Assembly: GCA_938040325.1 (NCBI GenBank)
Contig: CALHXW010000081.1
Coordinates: 1 to 35,957, forward strand
Length of the DNA stretch: 35,957 nt
DNA from: an uncultured bacterium
GTDB lineage: Bacteria; Myxococcota_A; UBA9042; PHBI01
Reading direction: 5' to 3'
The stretch's first letter is position 1, and every line of letters starts with the position of its first letter. The translations under genes were made by a program, and so were the position numbers. Below the pieces are notes generated by a model. That model saw only the letters and a program-made list of their open reading frames with translations, made no database searches and was not told the origin of the DNA. This document shows, one piece after another, positions 26,840 through 35,957 of this stretch.

Positions 26840-27277
26840 CTATTCGGTGACGTTGAGCGCGACCTCGGTCTCAGCCTTCTTGATGAGGCAGACCTTGTCG
26901 TTGCAGATGCTGAACTTGGCGGCGACTTTCACCGTGTTCTTGCCGGCGGTCTTGCCAACGAACGGAATCGCCACGTTTGCGATCTCTTTGGTGGTCTCGA
27001 AGTCGCCCTTCATTTGGCTGAAGGTTGTTTTCTTCAGGGTGATGTTATCGGGCGCTCCGGCAACGGTGACCTTCGCGGGGTAGTCCTTGTTCCACTTGTA
27101 GCCCTCGGCCACTTTGATCGTGAAGACGGCCTTGCCGTCGGCGCCAACCGCCGCAGAGGCGGGCTTCGCTTCAACCGTGAAGTTGTCGGCTTCGGCGGGT
27201 TTCTCGGCATGTGAAACGCTCGCGAAGGCGACCGTTGCTGCCGCGATTGAAATCATTAGGGCTCGGAACTTGTTCAT
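26840..27277 (-). CDS. Small secreted protein with DsbD N-terminal-like fold
   Basis: A 145-residue exported protein. Residues 1-24 are a signal peptide (hydrophobic run ending SHA-E). The rest is beta-rich: FTIKVAEGYKWNKDYPAKVTV, then a strand pattern ending AAKFSICNDKVCLIKKAETEV. The CX4C pair (CNDKVC) near the C-terminus followed by KK recalls the N-terminal domain of DsbD, where a similar cysteine pair passes electrons to periplasmic partners. A role in periplasmic thiol exchange is an inference; the protein could equally be structural with a disulfide. The ATG at 27277 has AGGAG 7 bases upstream and starts the signal peptide; the longer frame upstream does not. It is divergent from the next gene over 110 bases. 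Confidence 0.65.
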   Translation of the reverse strand: MNKFRALMISIAAATVAFASVSHAEKPAEADNFTVEAKPASAAVGADGKAVFTIKVAEGYKWNKDYPAKVTVAGAPDNITLKKTTFSQMKGDFETTKEIANVAIPFVGKTAGKNTVKVAAKFSICNDKVCLIKKAETEVALNVTE

Positions 27278-27387
27278 GTCATCTCCTAGGCGTCGGCTCC
27301 ACGGAAGTGGACTCCTCGCTGTGTTCGTATATTCAACGTTCCAGTCGAGCAACCTTTCGGCTTGTCCACTGGGGGACACTGACTATT

Positions 27388-28248
27388 ATGGCGCCCGTGA
27401 CTAAACGGCTACTTGTGATTGTTGGAGTGTTCATCGTCGGCTTCGGGATCGGCTACGGTCTTACGTGGTTAGCGATCGACACGCCGGATGAAAAGACTGG
27501 TATCGACGGCGTAGCTTCGGTCGATCCTGCGACAGGTCGCCCCTTGGGCGAGGTGACGTCTGAGCAGCTGGCCGGCGTTGTGCTCTCGCCAGAGAACCCA
27601 CCAAGCACTGACGTTGTTACCGGCGGGACAGCGGGGCGCGTTGTCCAGCAGATTGGCGCCGGTGCACGGCCCGGTGAAGCGCTGCAGCCAGTGGATGGAG
27701 CCGTTGTCGGCATTCAGCCCGGTGGCATGGTCCAGCCTGGCGGCGTGGTCCAGCCAGGTGGTGTGGTCCAGCCAGGTGGGGTGGTCCAGCCCAGTGGCGT
27801 GGTTCAGCCCGGTGGCGTGGTCCAGCCAGCTGGCGATCCACTTGGCGGCCAAGTCGGCGGTAATGTCGTTTCAAATCAAGGAGTCGTGGTCGATGGCGGT
27901 GCGATCCACGCGGGCGGTGGTACCGCAGCTGCTGCAGCGGATTGGTGGGACGCGTGCCTAGGTCGCAAGTGCAAAGTGGACTTCGGTCAGGTCCGAGGCT
28001 CTATCTCCATTCGGAAGGGCACGCTGGACCATCGCTCGAACGTCGAATGGAAGATGTTCGGAAAGAACAAGCGCGTCGGAAGTCTCAAGGCCGGTTCCAA
28101 TGTCCACGTCGATCTTCACGGTGTCGGGATGGAGCACGGGCTGCCCGCTGCAGCTCACATCACTTACCGCCGAAAGAAGAAAGAAATCACGGGAATCATT
28201 GCGTTAGTGATCGGTGAGAAGACCATCAAGCTGGTGCCGCCCGAGTGA
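27388..28248 (+). CDS. Membrane-anchored protein with hexapeptide repeat
   Basis: A 286-residue protein I cannot assign to a family. Residues about 8-30 form one membrane segment after a short basic start (VTKRLLVIVGVFIVGFGIGY), so most of the chain should face the periplasm. Residues about 112-147 are a flexible repeat of the unit GGVVQP, six near-perfect copies. The C-terminal 100 residues form a compact basic domain with two cysteines (WWDACLGRKCKVDFG) that may pair, followed by beta-strand-like segments ending TIKLVPPE. The ATG at 27388 is preferred because it starts the membrane segment; GTG at 27397 would also keep it. Function is unknown. Confidence 0.65.
   Translation: MAPVTKRLLVIVGVFIVGFGIGYGLTWLAIDTPDEKTGIDGVASVDPATGRPLGEVTSEQLAGVVLSPENPPSTDVVTGGTAGRVVQQIGAGARPGEALQPVDGAVVGIQPGGMVQPGGVVQPGGVVQPGGVVQPSGVVQPGGVVQPAGDPLGGQVGGNVVSNQGVVVDGGAIHAGGGTAAAAADWWDACLGRKCKVDFGQVRGSISIRKGTLDHRSNVEWKMFGKNKRVGSLKAGSNVHVDLHGVGMEHGLPAAAHITYRRKKKEITGIIALVIGEKTIKLVPPE
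27721..27828 (+). repeat. 18-bp tandem repeat, six units
   Basis: Six consecutive 18-base units, each reading close to GGTGGCGTGGTCCAGCCA, code for six GGVVQP hexapeptides in the membrane-anchored protein. Most differences between units are silent or change a single residue (one Met for Val, one Ser for Gly), so the peptide pattern looks preserved by selection or by recent duplication. Confidence 0.85.
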
Positions 28249-28302
28249 GGGCCTGAGCGCGTGGATCGCTAACAAATCCTCGACGATCTTGGCGATGTCG
28301 GC

Positions 28303-28331
28303 TTGACGCTCGATCCGCCGTCTGATCTACT
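28303..28331 (+). promoter_or_regulatory. Candidate sigma-70 promoter for the sigma-4-like gene
   Basis: TTGACG (28303-28308), a 17-base spacer, then TCTACT (28326-28331). The -35 matches five of six and the -10 four of six consensus bases. Transcription would begin near 28338, about 100 bases before the chosen GTG start. No other good promoter is visible in this 190-base gap. Confidence 0.45.
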
Positions 28332-28438
28332 CCCACCAAGTTTTTTGACGAAGCAGAAATGCTGGTCGATAAGCTCTGTACAGGTAGGGATCATCGGCCT
28401 TCTCGGTGATCTCGAACGTTTCGGTCGGGGAGAGATCG

Positions 28439-28918
28439 GTGGATCCACTACGTAGCAAGTTCGCGGACGAAGACACCCAGCATCAGCAGCGTCGAAGCCG
28501 CGTGCGGCCCAAGACCATCGCTGGTAAGCGTCTCACGCGTGCGGAGATTCAGGAGGGCATCAAGCTCGCCGACGACATGTGGTACGACCGGCCGAAGTCT
28601 CGCGCCGAGTGCGTCGACGGCCCGAGGCCTTGCCCGTTCGTGAGCTGCAAGTTTCATCTCTACCTGGACGTGAAGGACGAGACAAAGTCCATCAAGCTCA
28701 ACTTTCCCCACCTCGAAGTCTGGGAACTCGAGCACACATGTGCGCTCGACGTGAGCGAGACCGGCGGACTGACGCTTGAAGATGTCGGCCACATCATGAA
28801 CCTCACGCGCGAGCGTGTGCGCCAGGTGGAAGTCGCTGGCATCAACAAGCTCCGCGAAGCGGGCGTGATGACCGACATCGACCGTATCTTCGGCGGCGAC
28901 CACAAGTTCGGCAGCTAG
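28439..28918 (+). CDS. Sigma region-4-like helix-turn-helix protein
   Basis: A 159-residue protein whose C-terminal third matches sigma-70 region 4 ([21 protein letters not shown], 111-131), the part that reads the -35 element. Region 2, needed to melt promoters, is missing, so it is more likely a transcription regulator than a working sigma factor. The middle has four cysteines (58, 65, 70, 101) in a [13 protein letters not shown] setting that could bind metal or form disulfides. Similar stand-alone proteins are common in Myxococcota, from memory. I chose GTG at 28439, which has GGGGAGAG about 6 bases upstream, over GTG at 28406, which has none. An intrinsic terminator follows 34 bases after the stop. 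Confidence 0.75.
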   Translation: MDPLRSKFADEDTQHQQRRSRVRPKTIAGKRLTRAEIQEGIKLADDMWYDRPKSRAECVDGPRPCPFVSCKFHLYLDVKDETKSIKLNFPHLEVWELEHTCALDVSETGGLTLEDVGHIMNLTRERVRQVEVAGINKLREAGVMTDIDRIFGGDHKFGS

Positions 28919-28951
28919 CTCGGGCGCCGTCGCTACCCGACGCCGTGCCTA

Positions 28952-28977
28952 ACGCCACCCACTTGGGTGGCGTTTTT
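28952..28977 (+). terminator. Intrinsic terminator after the sigma-4-like gene
   Basis: ACGCCACCC and GGGTGGCGT form a 9-bp perfect stem with a 4-base loop, followed by TTTT. It lies 34 bases after the stop codon at 28918. This is the clearest terminator on the plus strand in the window. Confidence 0.85.
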
Positions 28978-29104
28978 AGTTGATGGGCAGTCGTGAACGC
29001 CGAGCAGCTCGCTCCGCGTTGGCTGGACGCCTGACAAGCGCTTCGCGCCGAGGCTTGGTGCGCCGTGTCCAGAGTTTGGCTGCGAACGAGCGGGACCGGA
29101 AACG
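28978..29104. other. Intergenic gap, nothing identified
   Basis: Between the terminator and the first repeat element there is no gene, RNA or clear motif. It belongs to the 629-base gap between the sigma-4-like gene and lon, most of which is repeat elements. Confidence 0.3.
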
Positions 29105-29266
29105 AGGCCCAGAACAAACGCCAAGTTCGGGCGACGCGAACGCTCCGGCGCTTGTCACAAGTGTCGGCCGAATGAAGGCCCAGCGAGCATCGTCGAGTTC
29201 GGGTGAGCGCAGCGAGCGACTGCATCGCGGAAGTCGCAGCCGGAGAGAGCGCTTGTCTTGGGACTC
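29105..29266 (+). mobile_element. Family-1 element, copy D (both ends)
   Basis: About 162 bp. The left end GAGGCCCAGAACAAACGC (from 29104) and right end GCGCTTGTCTTGGGACTC are inverted relative to each other, as in copies A and B. The GGCC-N7-GGCC hairpin is at 29166-29180 and the core signature is exact at 29188-29207. Its right flank (GGACTCGTCC) matches the left flank of copy B read on the other strand, which links these two as one subgroup. Confidence 0.65.
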
Positions 29267-29285
29267 GTCCTAAATGAGCGCGATG

Positions 29286-29403
29286 TTCGAGCGAGGCGAA
29301 CGCGATAAGCTTGTCACGTGCGGAAGCCGTTGCGAGCATCGTCGAGTTCGGGTGAGCGTGGCGAGCGACGCCGCTGGCGAGTGCGCCGCGGAAGCCGCAG
29401 CCG
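29286..29403 (+). mobile_element. Family-1 element, copy E (both ends missing)
   Basis: About 118 bp with the core exact at 29337-29356 and a GAGCGAGGCGAACGCGAT left part like copy A. It runs directly into copy F without the usual GCGCTTGTTTTGGGG end. It is the middle member of a tandem D-E-F cluster. Confidence 0.6.
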
Positions 29404-29547
29404 AACGAGGCGAAGGCGATGTGCTTGCCAGCGGGGTCCGCTGGACGAAGGCGATCCGTGCATCGTCGAGTTCAGGTGAGCGAAGCGAACGACGCCGCTG
29501 GCGAGGGCATCGTCAAGCCGCAGCCGGAAAGAGCGCTTGTTTTGGGG

Positions 29548-29550
<3 letters not shown>
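29404..29550 (+). mobile_element. Family-1 element, copy F (right end present)
   Basis: About 147 bp with the core at 29461-29480 (one mismatch) and the right end GAGCGCTTGTTTTGGGGCTA. The final CTA at 29548-29550 is the reverse complement of the lon stop codon, so the element begins exactly where lon ends. Copies C and F share the same end, including the base that turns TGG of copy A into TAG. Confidence 0.65.
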
Positions 29551-32019
<2,469 letters not shown>

Positions 32020-32087
32020 GCCTAGCCCTGCGTCTGCGACGGGCCCCTACGGGCCGTCGTGCGTGTAAGTGTTGCGGCGCGCGACGT

Positions 32088-32101
32088 GTACGCATGCGTA
32101 C
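32088..32101. promoter_or_regulatory. 14-bp perfect palindrome between clpX and lon
   Basis: GTACGCATGCGTAC is perfectly symmetric and sits 68 bases upstream of the lon ATG, in the 93-base gap. It could be an operator for lon. No CIRCE-type heat-shock element or convincing -10 box was found. Confidence 0.35.
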
Positions 32102-32112
32102 GTTCGCTGCGG

Positions 32113-33369
32113 TCAAGCCGAGGCGGCTTCCTTCTCGTAGACCACCAGCGGTTGGCCTGACCCGACGATGACGTCCTCGTTGATGACGACCTCCTCGACG
32201 TTGTCCTGAGATGGAATGTCGTACATCACCTCGAGGATCGACTCCTCGATGATGGCACGAAGACCGCGGGCGCCTGTCTTTCGCTCGATCGCCTTGCGAG
32301 CGATTGCCGTGAGCGCCGCATCCGTGAAGGTCAACCGCACGCCGTCCATGTCGAGCAGGCGTCGGTACTGTTTGACGAGCGCGTTCTTCGGCTCCCGCAG
32401 GATGCGAACGAGCGCTTCCTCCGTCAGCTCATGAAGCGTTGCGACAACCGGAAGTCGACCAATGAACTCGGGGATGAGTCCGTACTTGATGAGGTCTTCG
32501 GGCTCAACCTGGGCGAGGATCTCGCCGAGCTTGTTGCCCTCGTCGGTCTTCTTCTTCTTGTCAGAGCCAAAGCCAAGCGCCTTCTGGCCGATTCGACGCT
32601 CGATGACCCGGTCGAGCCCGGTGAATGCACCGCCGCAGATGAAGAGCATCTGGGAGGTGTCGACCTGCAGAAACTCTTGTTGCGGGTGCTTGCGTCCGCC
32701 CTTCGGCGGGACCGACGCAACCGTGCCTTCGATGATCTTGAGCAGCGCTTGCTGCACGCCTTCACCCGACACGTCGCGCGTTATCGACGGGTTGTCGGAC
32801 TTGCGGCTGATCTTGTCGATCTCATCGATGTAGATGATCCCACGCAGCGCCTTGTCGACATCGTGGTCGGCGTTTTGGAGGAGGTTGACGATGATGTTCT
32901 CAACATCCTCGCCGACGTAGCCGGCCTCCGTGAGCGTTGTGGCGTCGACGATGGTGAACGGCACCTTGAGGAGCCGAGCAAGCGTCTGCGCGAGTAGCGT
33001 CTTGCCACTACCCGTGGGGCCAAGGATGAGGATGTTCGACTTCTGCAGCTCGACGTCATCCTTCGGAGAAGGCTTCGAGTCGATCCGCTTGTAGTGATTG
33101 TAGACCGCCACAGAGAGAATCTTCTTCGCCCTGTCTTGACCGATCACGTACTCGTCGAGCACCTCGCGAATCTCGCGCGGCTTCGGGATCGACGTGAGGC
33201 CGGTGTAGGTCTCATCCTTCTGGATTTCCTCTGCGATGATGTCATTGCAGAGGCCGATGCACTCGTCGCAGATGTAGACCGTTGGCCCGGCGATGAGCTT
33301 CTTGACCTCTTTTTGGCTCTTTCCGCAGAAGGAGCAGCAGAGGTTGTTTGTGTCGCGATGGTTGGGCAA
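32113..33369 (-). CDS. clpX: ClpX, unfoldase subunit of the ClpXP protease
   Basis: A 418-residue AAA+ unfoldase that recognises substrates and feeds them to ClpP. The N-terminal zinc domain has CSFC (12-15) and CDEC (34-37). The AAA+ domain has Walker A GPTGSGKT (117-124), Walker B IYIDEID (179-185) and the RKH pore loop (226-228). The ClpP-docking loop is LGF (265-267) rather than the common IGF, an allowed change. The C-terminal sensor 2 GARGLRAI is normal. The frame begins with TTG at 33369, with GGAG 9 bases upstream; no ATG or GTG gives the full zinc domain. It is separated from clpP by 346 bases, so it probably has its own promoter. Confidence 0.96.
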   Translation of the reverse strand: MPNHRDTNNLCCSFCGKSQKEVKKLIAGPTVYICDECIGLCNDIIAEEIQKDETYTGLTSIPKPREIREVLDEYVIGQDRAKKILSVAVYNHYKRIDSKPSPKDDVELQKSNILILGPTGSGKTLLAQTLARLLKVPFTIVDATTLTEAGYVGEDVENIIVNLLQNADHDVDKALRGIIYIDEIDKISRKSDNPSITRDVSGEGVQQALLKIIEGTVASVPPKGGRKHPQQEFLQVDTSQMLFICGGAFTGLDRVIERRIGQKALGFGSDKKKKTDEGNKLGEILAQVEPEDLIKYGLIPEFIGRLPVVATLHELTEEALVRILREPKNALVKQYRRLLDMDGVRLTFTDAALTAIARKAIERKTGARGLRAIIEESILEVMYDIPSQDNVEEVVINEDVIVGSGQPLVVYEKEAASA

Positions 33370-33715
33370 GTCGGAAGGCTCCGTCGCCAGTGCGTTGAAT
33401 CAGTGACCAGGCATGACCCGGTCGGTCGAATGTAGCCTATAGGCACGGTCACAACAACGTCTACCCCGCCGGGCCAAACCACAGGTTGGCCAAGGTCCGA
33501 CGGCCCTCTTTGCAGCGCGCTTGTGCAGTCGTTTGCGCGAGATACAGCCGTCGGAGATCAACAGATGTTCAGTAGGGGCGAAGATCCCACTTGAGGACAC
33601 CGTCGCGCGCAGACGCGTGAGGCTGCTCAGCCGGTGAGCACCGCTGTCCGGCATCACTGAAGCGAAGGAGGTCCGTGCTTCGGCTCGCATATCACGTTGG
33701 AGCGAACGTCCTTGC
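33370..33715. other. 346-base gap between clpP and clpX
   Basis: No convincing gene is present. It contains a candidate promoter for clpX (33429-33457) and, just upstream of it, a hairpin (GGCCAAACC/GGTTGGCC, 33472-33491). A minus-strand frame of 96 codons (33400-33690) has no ribosome site and no family resemblance, so I do not call it. Confidence 0.4.
33429..33457 (-). promoter_or_regulatory. Candidate promoter for clpX
   Basis: Read on the minus strand: TTGTTG, a 17-base spacer, then TACATT. The matches to the sigma-70 consensus are moderate (three and four of six). The start would be near 33421, giving a leader of about 50 bases. Confidence 0.3.
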
Positions 33716-34300
33716 TCAGCTCTTTCGTCGGACGATCTGGTCGATCAGGCCGTACTCGACGGCGTTGTCGGGACGCAGGAAGAAGTCGCGATCGGTGTCC
33801 TCACGCAGCTTCTCAACCGTCTGGCCGGTGTGTGTCGACATGATCTCGAGCAGCTGCGTCTTAAGGAAGAGGATCTCGCGTGCCTGGATGTCGATGTCGG
33901 TCGCTTGGCCGCCGAGGCCGCCGAGCGGCTGATGGAGCAGCAGGCGAGAGTGAGGAAGCGCAAAGCGCTTGCCCTTCGTCCCGGCGCTCAACAGCACGGC
34001 GGCCATGCTGGCAGCTTGACCGATGCAGATGGTCGAGATGTCGCAACCGACGAACTGCATCGTGTCGTAGATCGCCATGCCAGCCGTGACGGAGCCACCC
34101 GGCGAGTTGATGTAGAGGTGGATCTCTTTGTCAGGGTCTTCGCTCTCGAGGAAGAGAAGCTGCGCAATGATGACGTTGGCCGTCAGGTCGTGGATCTCGC
34201 CGCCCAGGAAGATGATGCGATCCTTGAGCAACCTCGAAAAGAGGCTCCACTCTCGCTCTCCCCGGTGGGTCTGCTCGATGACTGTCGGTGTCAGTGTCAT
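33716..34300 (-). CDS. clpP: ClpP, proteolytic subunit of ClpXP
   Basis: A 194-residue serine peptidase that forms the tetradecameric chamber of ClpXP. The triad is Ser98 (GQAASMAA), His123 (LLLHQP) and Asp172 (TDRDFFL). The oxyanion strand YINSPGGSV is at 63-71. The N-terminal propeptide is short, as in most bacteria. The ATG at 34300 overlaps the tig stop codon by four bases (ATGA), so tig and clpP are co-transcribed and probably coupled. Confidence 0.97.
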   Translation of the reverse strand: MTLTPTVIEQTHRGEREWSLFSRLLKDRIIFLGGEIHDLTANVIIAQLLFLESEDPDKEIHLYINSPGGSVTAGMAIYDTMQFVGCDISTICIGQAASMAAVLLSAGTKGKRFALPHSRLLLHQPLGGLGGQATDIDIQAREILFLKTQLLEIMSTHTGQTVEKLREDTDRDFFLRPDNAVEYGLIDQIVRRKS

Positions 34301-35601
34301 GCGTCTTCCTCTTTGTCCTCAGCGGCGCTAGGCGCCTCGTCCGTGATGATGGCGTGCTCGACGATGAGCGCCATCGTCTGCTTCTGAACGAGCTCCTCTC
34401 GGAGGCTATCACGCATCTCCTCGCGCTCGTACAGCTTGCCGGCTCGCTCGCCTTGCTCTTGGATTCGCTTGACGATCTCGGCGCTGAGCGCGTCGTCGTC
34501 GATGTCGATCTTCTCGGAGGCCGCAAGGGCCTCAAGCGCCAAGTGGCGCCTCGCCGAAGCATAGGCACCGTTTTGCACGGATTCGATGTTGTTTCGGATG
34601 AGCTCAATCGCCTGTTGCTCAGGGATGCCTTGCATCTGGAACATGGCCATCGTCTGCCGTAGACGCTCGTTGGTGAACGCAGAGTGCAGCGCCGGCGGGA
34701 CCTTAAAGGGATTTCGCTCGAGCACTTCCGCCATGACTTTTTGCTCGATCTGGTGCTGGCGCTCCGTGTCGAGCTTCGACTGGTTTTTGCTGATGATGTC
34801 CTGACGGAGCGCGTCAAGCGTATCGAAGCCGAGGTCTTGGGCGAAGTCGTCGTCGAGATCGGGCAGCTCTTCGGAGAAGATCCCGGTGACGTCTGCGCTG
34901 AAGACAGCGTTTTTGCCCTGGAGCTCCTCGGAGAAGTAGTCGTCAGGGAAGGTGACCTCGATGGCCATTGTCGCGCCGACCTCGGCGCCGATCAGCTGAT
35001 CCTCGAAGCCTTCGATCATGCGGCCAGAGCCGATGACAATCTCTAGGTCGGTCGCGTCGAGGCGGGGGTCTGGCTCGCCGTCGATCGTCCCGCTGAGCGT
35101 CGCGATGACAACGTCACCGGTATCGGCCTTACGGCCCTCAACCGGTACGCGTTCCTTCTGTTGCTCGCGTCGTCGCTGAAGCTCAGCGTCGATCTCTGCG
35201 CTGTCGACCACCGCGGGGGGGACGGCGACGGCAACCTTCTTCCACTTCTTGAGCTTGATCTCAGGCTTCACCTGAAGCCGCACAGCGAAGTTTAGCGGCT
35301 CGCCTTCTTTGGCGATCCCAGGCTCGATGGACGGCTCTCCGAGCGGGGTATGCGTCAGCGATCCGATGACTTCCTCAAGAGAGCCCGAGATCAGGTTGCG
35401 TGTCGCTTCCTGAGCAATGGTGCTCGCGAAGTTCTTTTTGATGATGGCCCGCGGTGCTTTCCCGGGGCGGAATCCCTTGATGCGGGCCTTCTTGCCGACG
35501 ATGCGAAGCTGCTTGGACAGCTCGGTGTCGACGTCGGCGGCGGGAATCTCGACATCAACCTTGATCTCGATCTCGCTGACTTGTTGGACCGACGTCTTCA
35601 T
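34297..35601 (-). CDS. tig: Trigger factor
   Basis: A 434-residue ribosome-bound chaperone with peptidyl-prolyl isomerase activity. The ribosome-binding signature GFRPGKAP lies near residue 42. The FKBP-like domain (about 160-245; [25 protein letters not shown]) and the long helical substrate-binding C-terminus follow. The tail is acidic (EDKEEDA). The ATG at 35601 has GAGGAG six bases upstream; the longer frame to 35670 would run into tRNA-Leu and is rejected. It is the first protein gene of the tig-clpP unit and lies 42 bases downstream of tRNA-Leu. Confidence 0.96.
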   Translation of the reverse strand: MKTSVQQVSEIEIKVDVEIPAADVDTELSKQLRIVGKKARIKGFRPGKAPRAIIKKNFASTIAQEATRNLISGSLEEVIGSLTHTPLGEPSIEPGIAKEGEPLNFAVRLQVKPEIKLKKWKKVAVAVPPAVVDSAEIDAELQRRREQQKERVPVEGRKADTGDVVIATLSGTIDGEPDPRLDATDLEIVIGSGRMIEGFEDQLIGAEVGATMAIEVTFPDDYFSEELQGKNAVFSADVTGIFSEELPDLDDDFAQDLGFDTLDALRQDIISKNQSKLDTERQHQIEQKVMAEVLERNPFKVPPALHSAFTNERLRQTMAMFQMQGIPEQQAIELIRNNIESVQNGAYASARRHLALEALAASEKIDIDDDALSAEIVKRIQEQGERAGKLYEREEMRDSLREELVQKQTMALIVEHAIITDEAPSAAEDKEEDA

Positions 35602-35643
35602 GGTGCTCCTCGGGACAGCGATCACGTCGCTCTGTGTAAGGTG

Positions 35644-35726
35644 TGCGAGAGGGGGGACTCGAACCCCCACAGAAAAAATCCACTGGAACCTAAACCCAGC
35701 GCGTCTACCAGTTCCGCCACTCTCGC
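35644..35726 (-). tRNA. tRNA-Leu (UAG anticodon)
   Basis: An 83-base tRNA with the long variable arm of type II tRNAs. The acceptor stem is GCGAGAG/CTCTCGC, the D-loop contains GGTAGACGC, and the anticodon loop TTTAGGT gives anticodon TAG, as in E. coli tRNA-Leu(UAG). The T arm has GGGGGTTCGAGTCCCCC. The discriminator is A and CCA is not encoded. It lies between a terminator and tig, so it may be transcribed as part of the tig leader. Confidence 0.93.
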
Positions 35727-35747
35727 GTATCTATCAGTCATGCAAAG

Positions 35748-35782
35748 AAAAAAAGGACAGGCGCCGAGGCGTCTGTCCTTTT
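35748..35782 (-). terminator. Strong intrinsic terminator between tRNA-Lys and tRNA-Leu
   Basis: On the minus strand AAAAGGACAG and CTGTCCTTTT form a 10-bp stem with a short GC-rich inner stem, followed by a run of seven T. It directly follows tRNA-Lys; the first stem base is the A of its CCA end. It should stop most tRNA-Lys transcripts before tRNA-Leu. Confidence 0.8.
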
Positions 35783-35857
35783 GGTGGGCGTGGTAGGAAT
35801 CGAACCTACAACCTACGGATTAAGAGTCCGGTGCTCTGCCAATTGAGCTACACGCCC
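35782..35857 (-). tRNA. tRNA-Lys (CUU anticodon)
   Basis: A 76-base tRNA including an encoded CCA. The acceptor stem is GGGCGTG/CACGCCC, the anticodon loop CTCTTAA gives anticodon CTT, and the T loop is GTTCGATTC. All four arms pair. Confidence 0.94.
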
Positions 35858-35884
35858 GCGTGAGGTGGGTACCACCGAGGACGC

Positions 35885-35913
35885 GTTCTGCATGAGCCAC
35901 GATCGGTTGTCAA
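35885..35913 (-). promoter_or_regulatory. Candidate promoter for tRNA-Lys
   Basis: On the minus strand a perfect TTGACA, a 17-base spacer and a weak CAGAAC. The start would be near 35878, about 20 bases before the tRNA, a usual leader length. Confidence 0.4.
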
Positions 35914-35957
35914 GGACTGCTGCGTCCGCCCGTCTCAATCGCTTGAGGGGGAGGGGG

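Noticed and set aside
33400..33690. 96-codon minus-strand frame in the clpP-clpX gap
   Set aside because: No ribosome site, no family match, and it overlaps the likely clpX promoter.
33675..33932. 85-codon plus-strand frame with a perfect AAGGAGGT before a GTG
   Set aside because: Most of it is antisense to clpP and the peptide matches nothing; the ribosome-site match looks like chance.

Overview
This 36 kb window is high-GC bacterial chromosome, and its gene content points to a Myxococcota or deltaproteobacterium-like organism. The pointers are a secreted IPT/TIG-repeat protein with a MYXO-CTERM-like tail, a large CARDB/PPC lipoprotein, an NtrC-type response regulator, a PrkA-type kinase, a small protein carrying only a sigma region-4 fold, and a MoaD-MoaE fusion. 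This placement is inference from families and composition; there is no rRNA in the window.

Layout. Positions 1-778 hold no convincing gene but contain two inverted-repeat elements, an 18-bp palindrome and a sigma-54-like promoter in front of thrC. Then come thrC (+) and cca (-), convergent, followed by a 1403-residue lipoprotein (+), a Nudix CoA-pyrophosphatase-like gene (+), and a uspA/pccB pair (-). Next are a DsbA-like lipoprotein (+), a moaD-moaE fusion (-), and a tightly overlapping trpE-G-D-C-F operon (+, without trpB or trpA). A second + operon carries a NamZ/DUF1343 family gene, nadD and a Rossmann/DUF2520 gene. It faces an NtrC-type response regulator (-), which is divergent from a degenerate histidine-kinase-like gene (+). 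After that lie the TIG-repeat protein (+), a PrkA-type kinase (-), a small secreted DsbD-N-like protein (-), a membrane protein with a hexapeptide repeat (+) and the sigma-4-like protein (+). The right-hand 6.4 kb is the conserved proteostasis block, transcribed leftward: tRNA-Lys, tRNA-Leu, tig, clpP, clpX, lon.

How the genes fit together. Trigger factor, ClpXP and Lon form a co-located folding and proteolysis module. The trp genes convert chorismate to carboxyphenylaminodeoxyribulose phosphate and on to indole-glycerol phosphate. Several surface or periplasmic proteins (CARDB lipoprotein, TIG protein, DsbA-like lipoprotein, DsbD-N-like protein, hexapeptide-repeat protein) point to an elaborate envelope.

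The most unusual content is two families of short non-coding elements with terminal inverted repeats. Family 1 is about 160-180 bp, with ends like TGGCCCCAAAACAAGC; three copies have both ends and three are partial. Family 2 is about 200 bp, with ends like CTAGCAGCGTTGCCGGGAAA; one copy is full and one is half. They look like non-autonomous, MITE-like elements. They sit mostly beyond gene 3' ends. In three genes (lon, prkA, the TIG gene) the stop codon lies on the element edge, and one copy sits in frame inside the 5' part of the Nudix reading frame.
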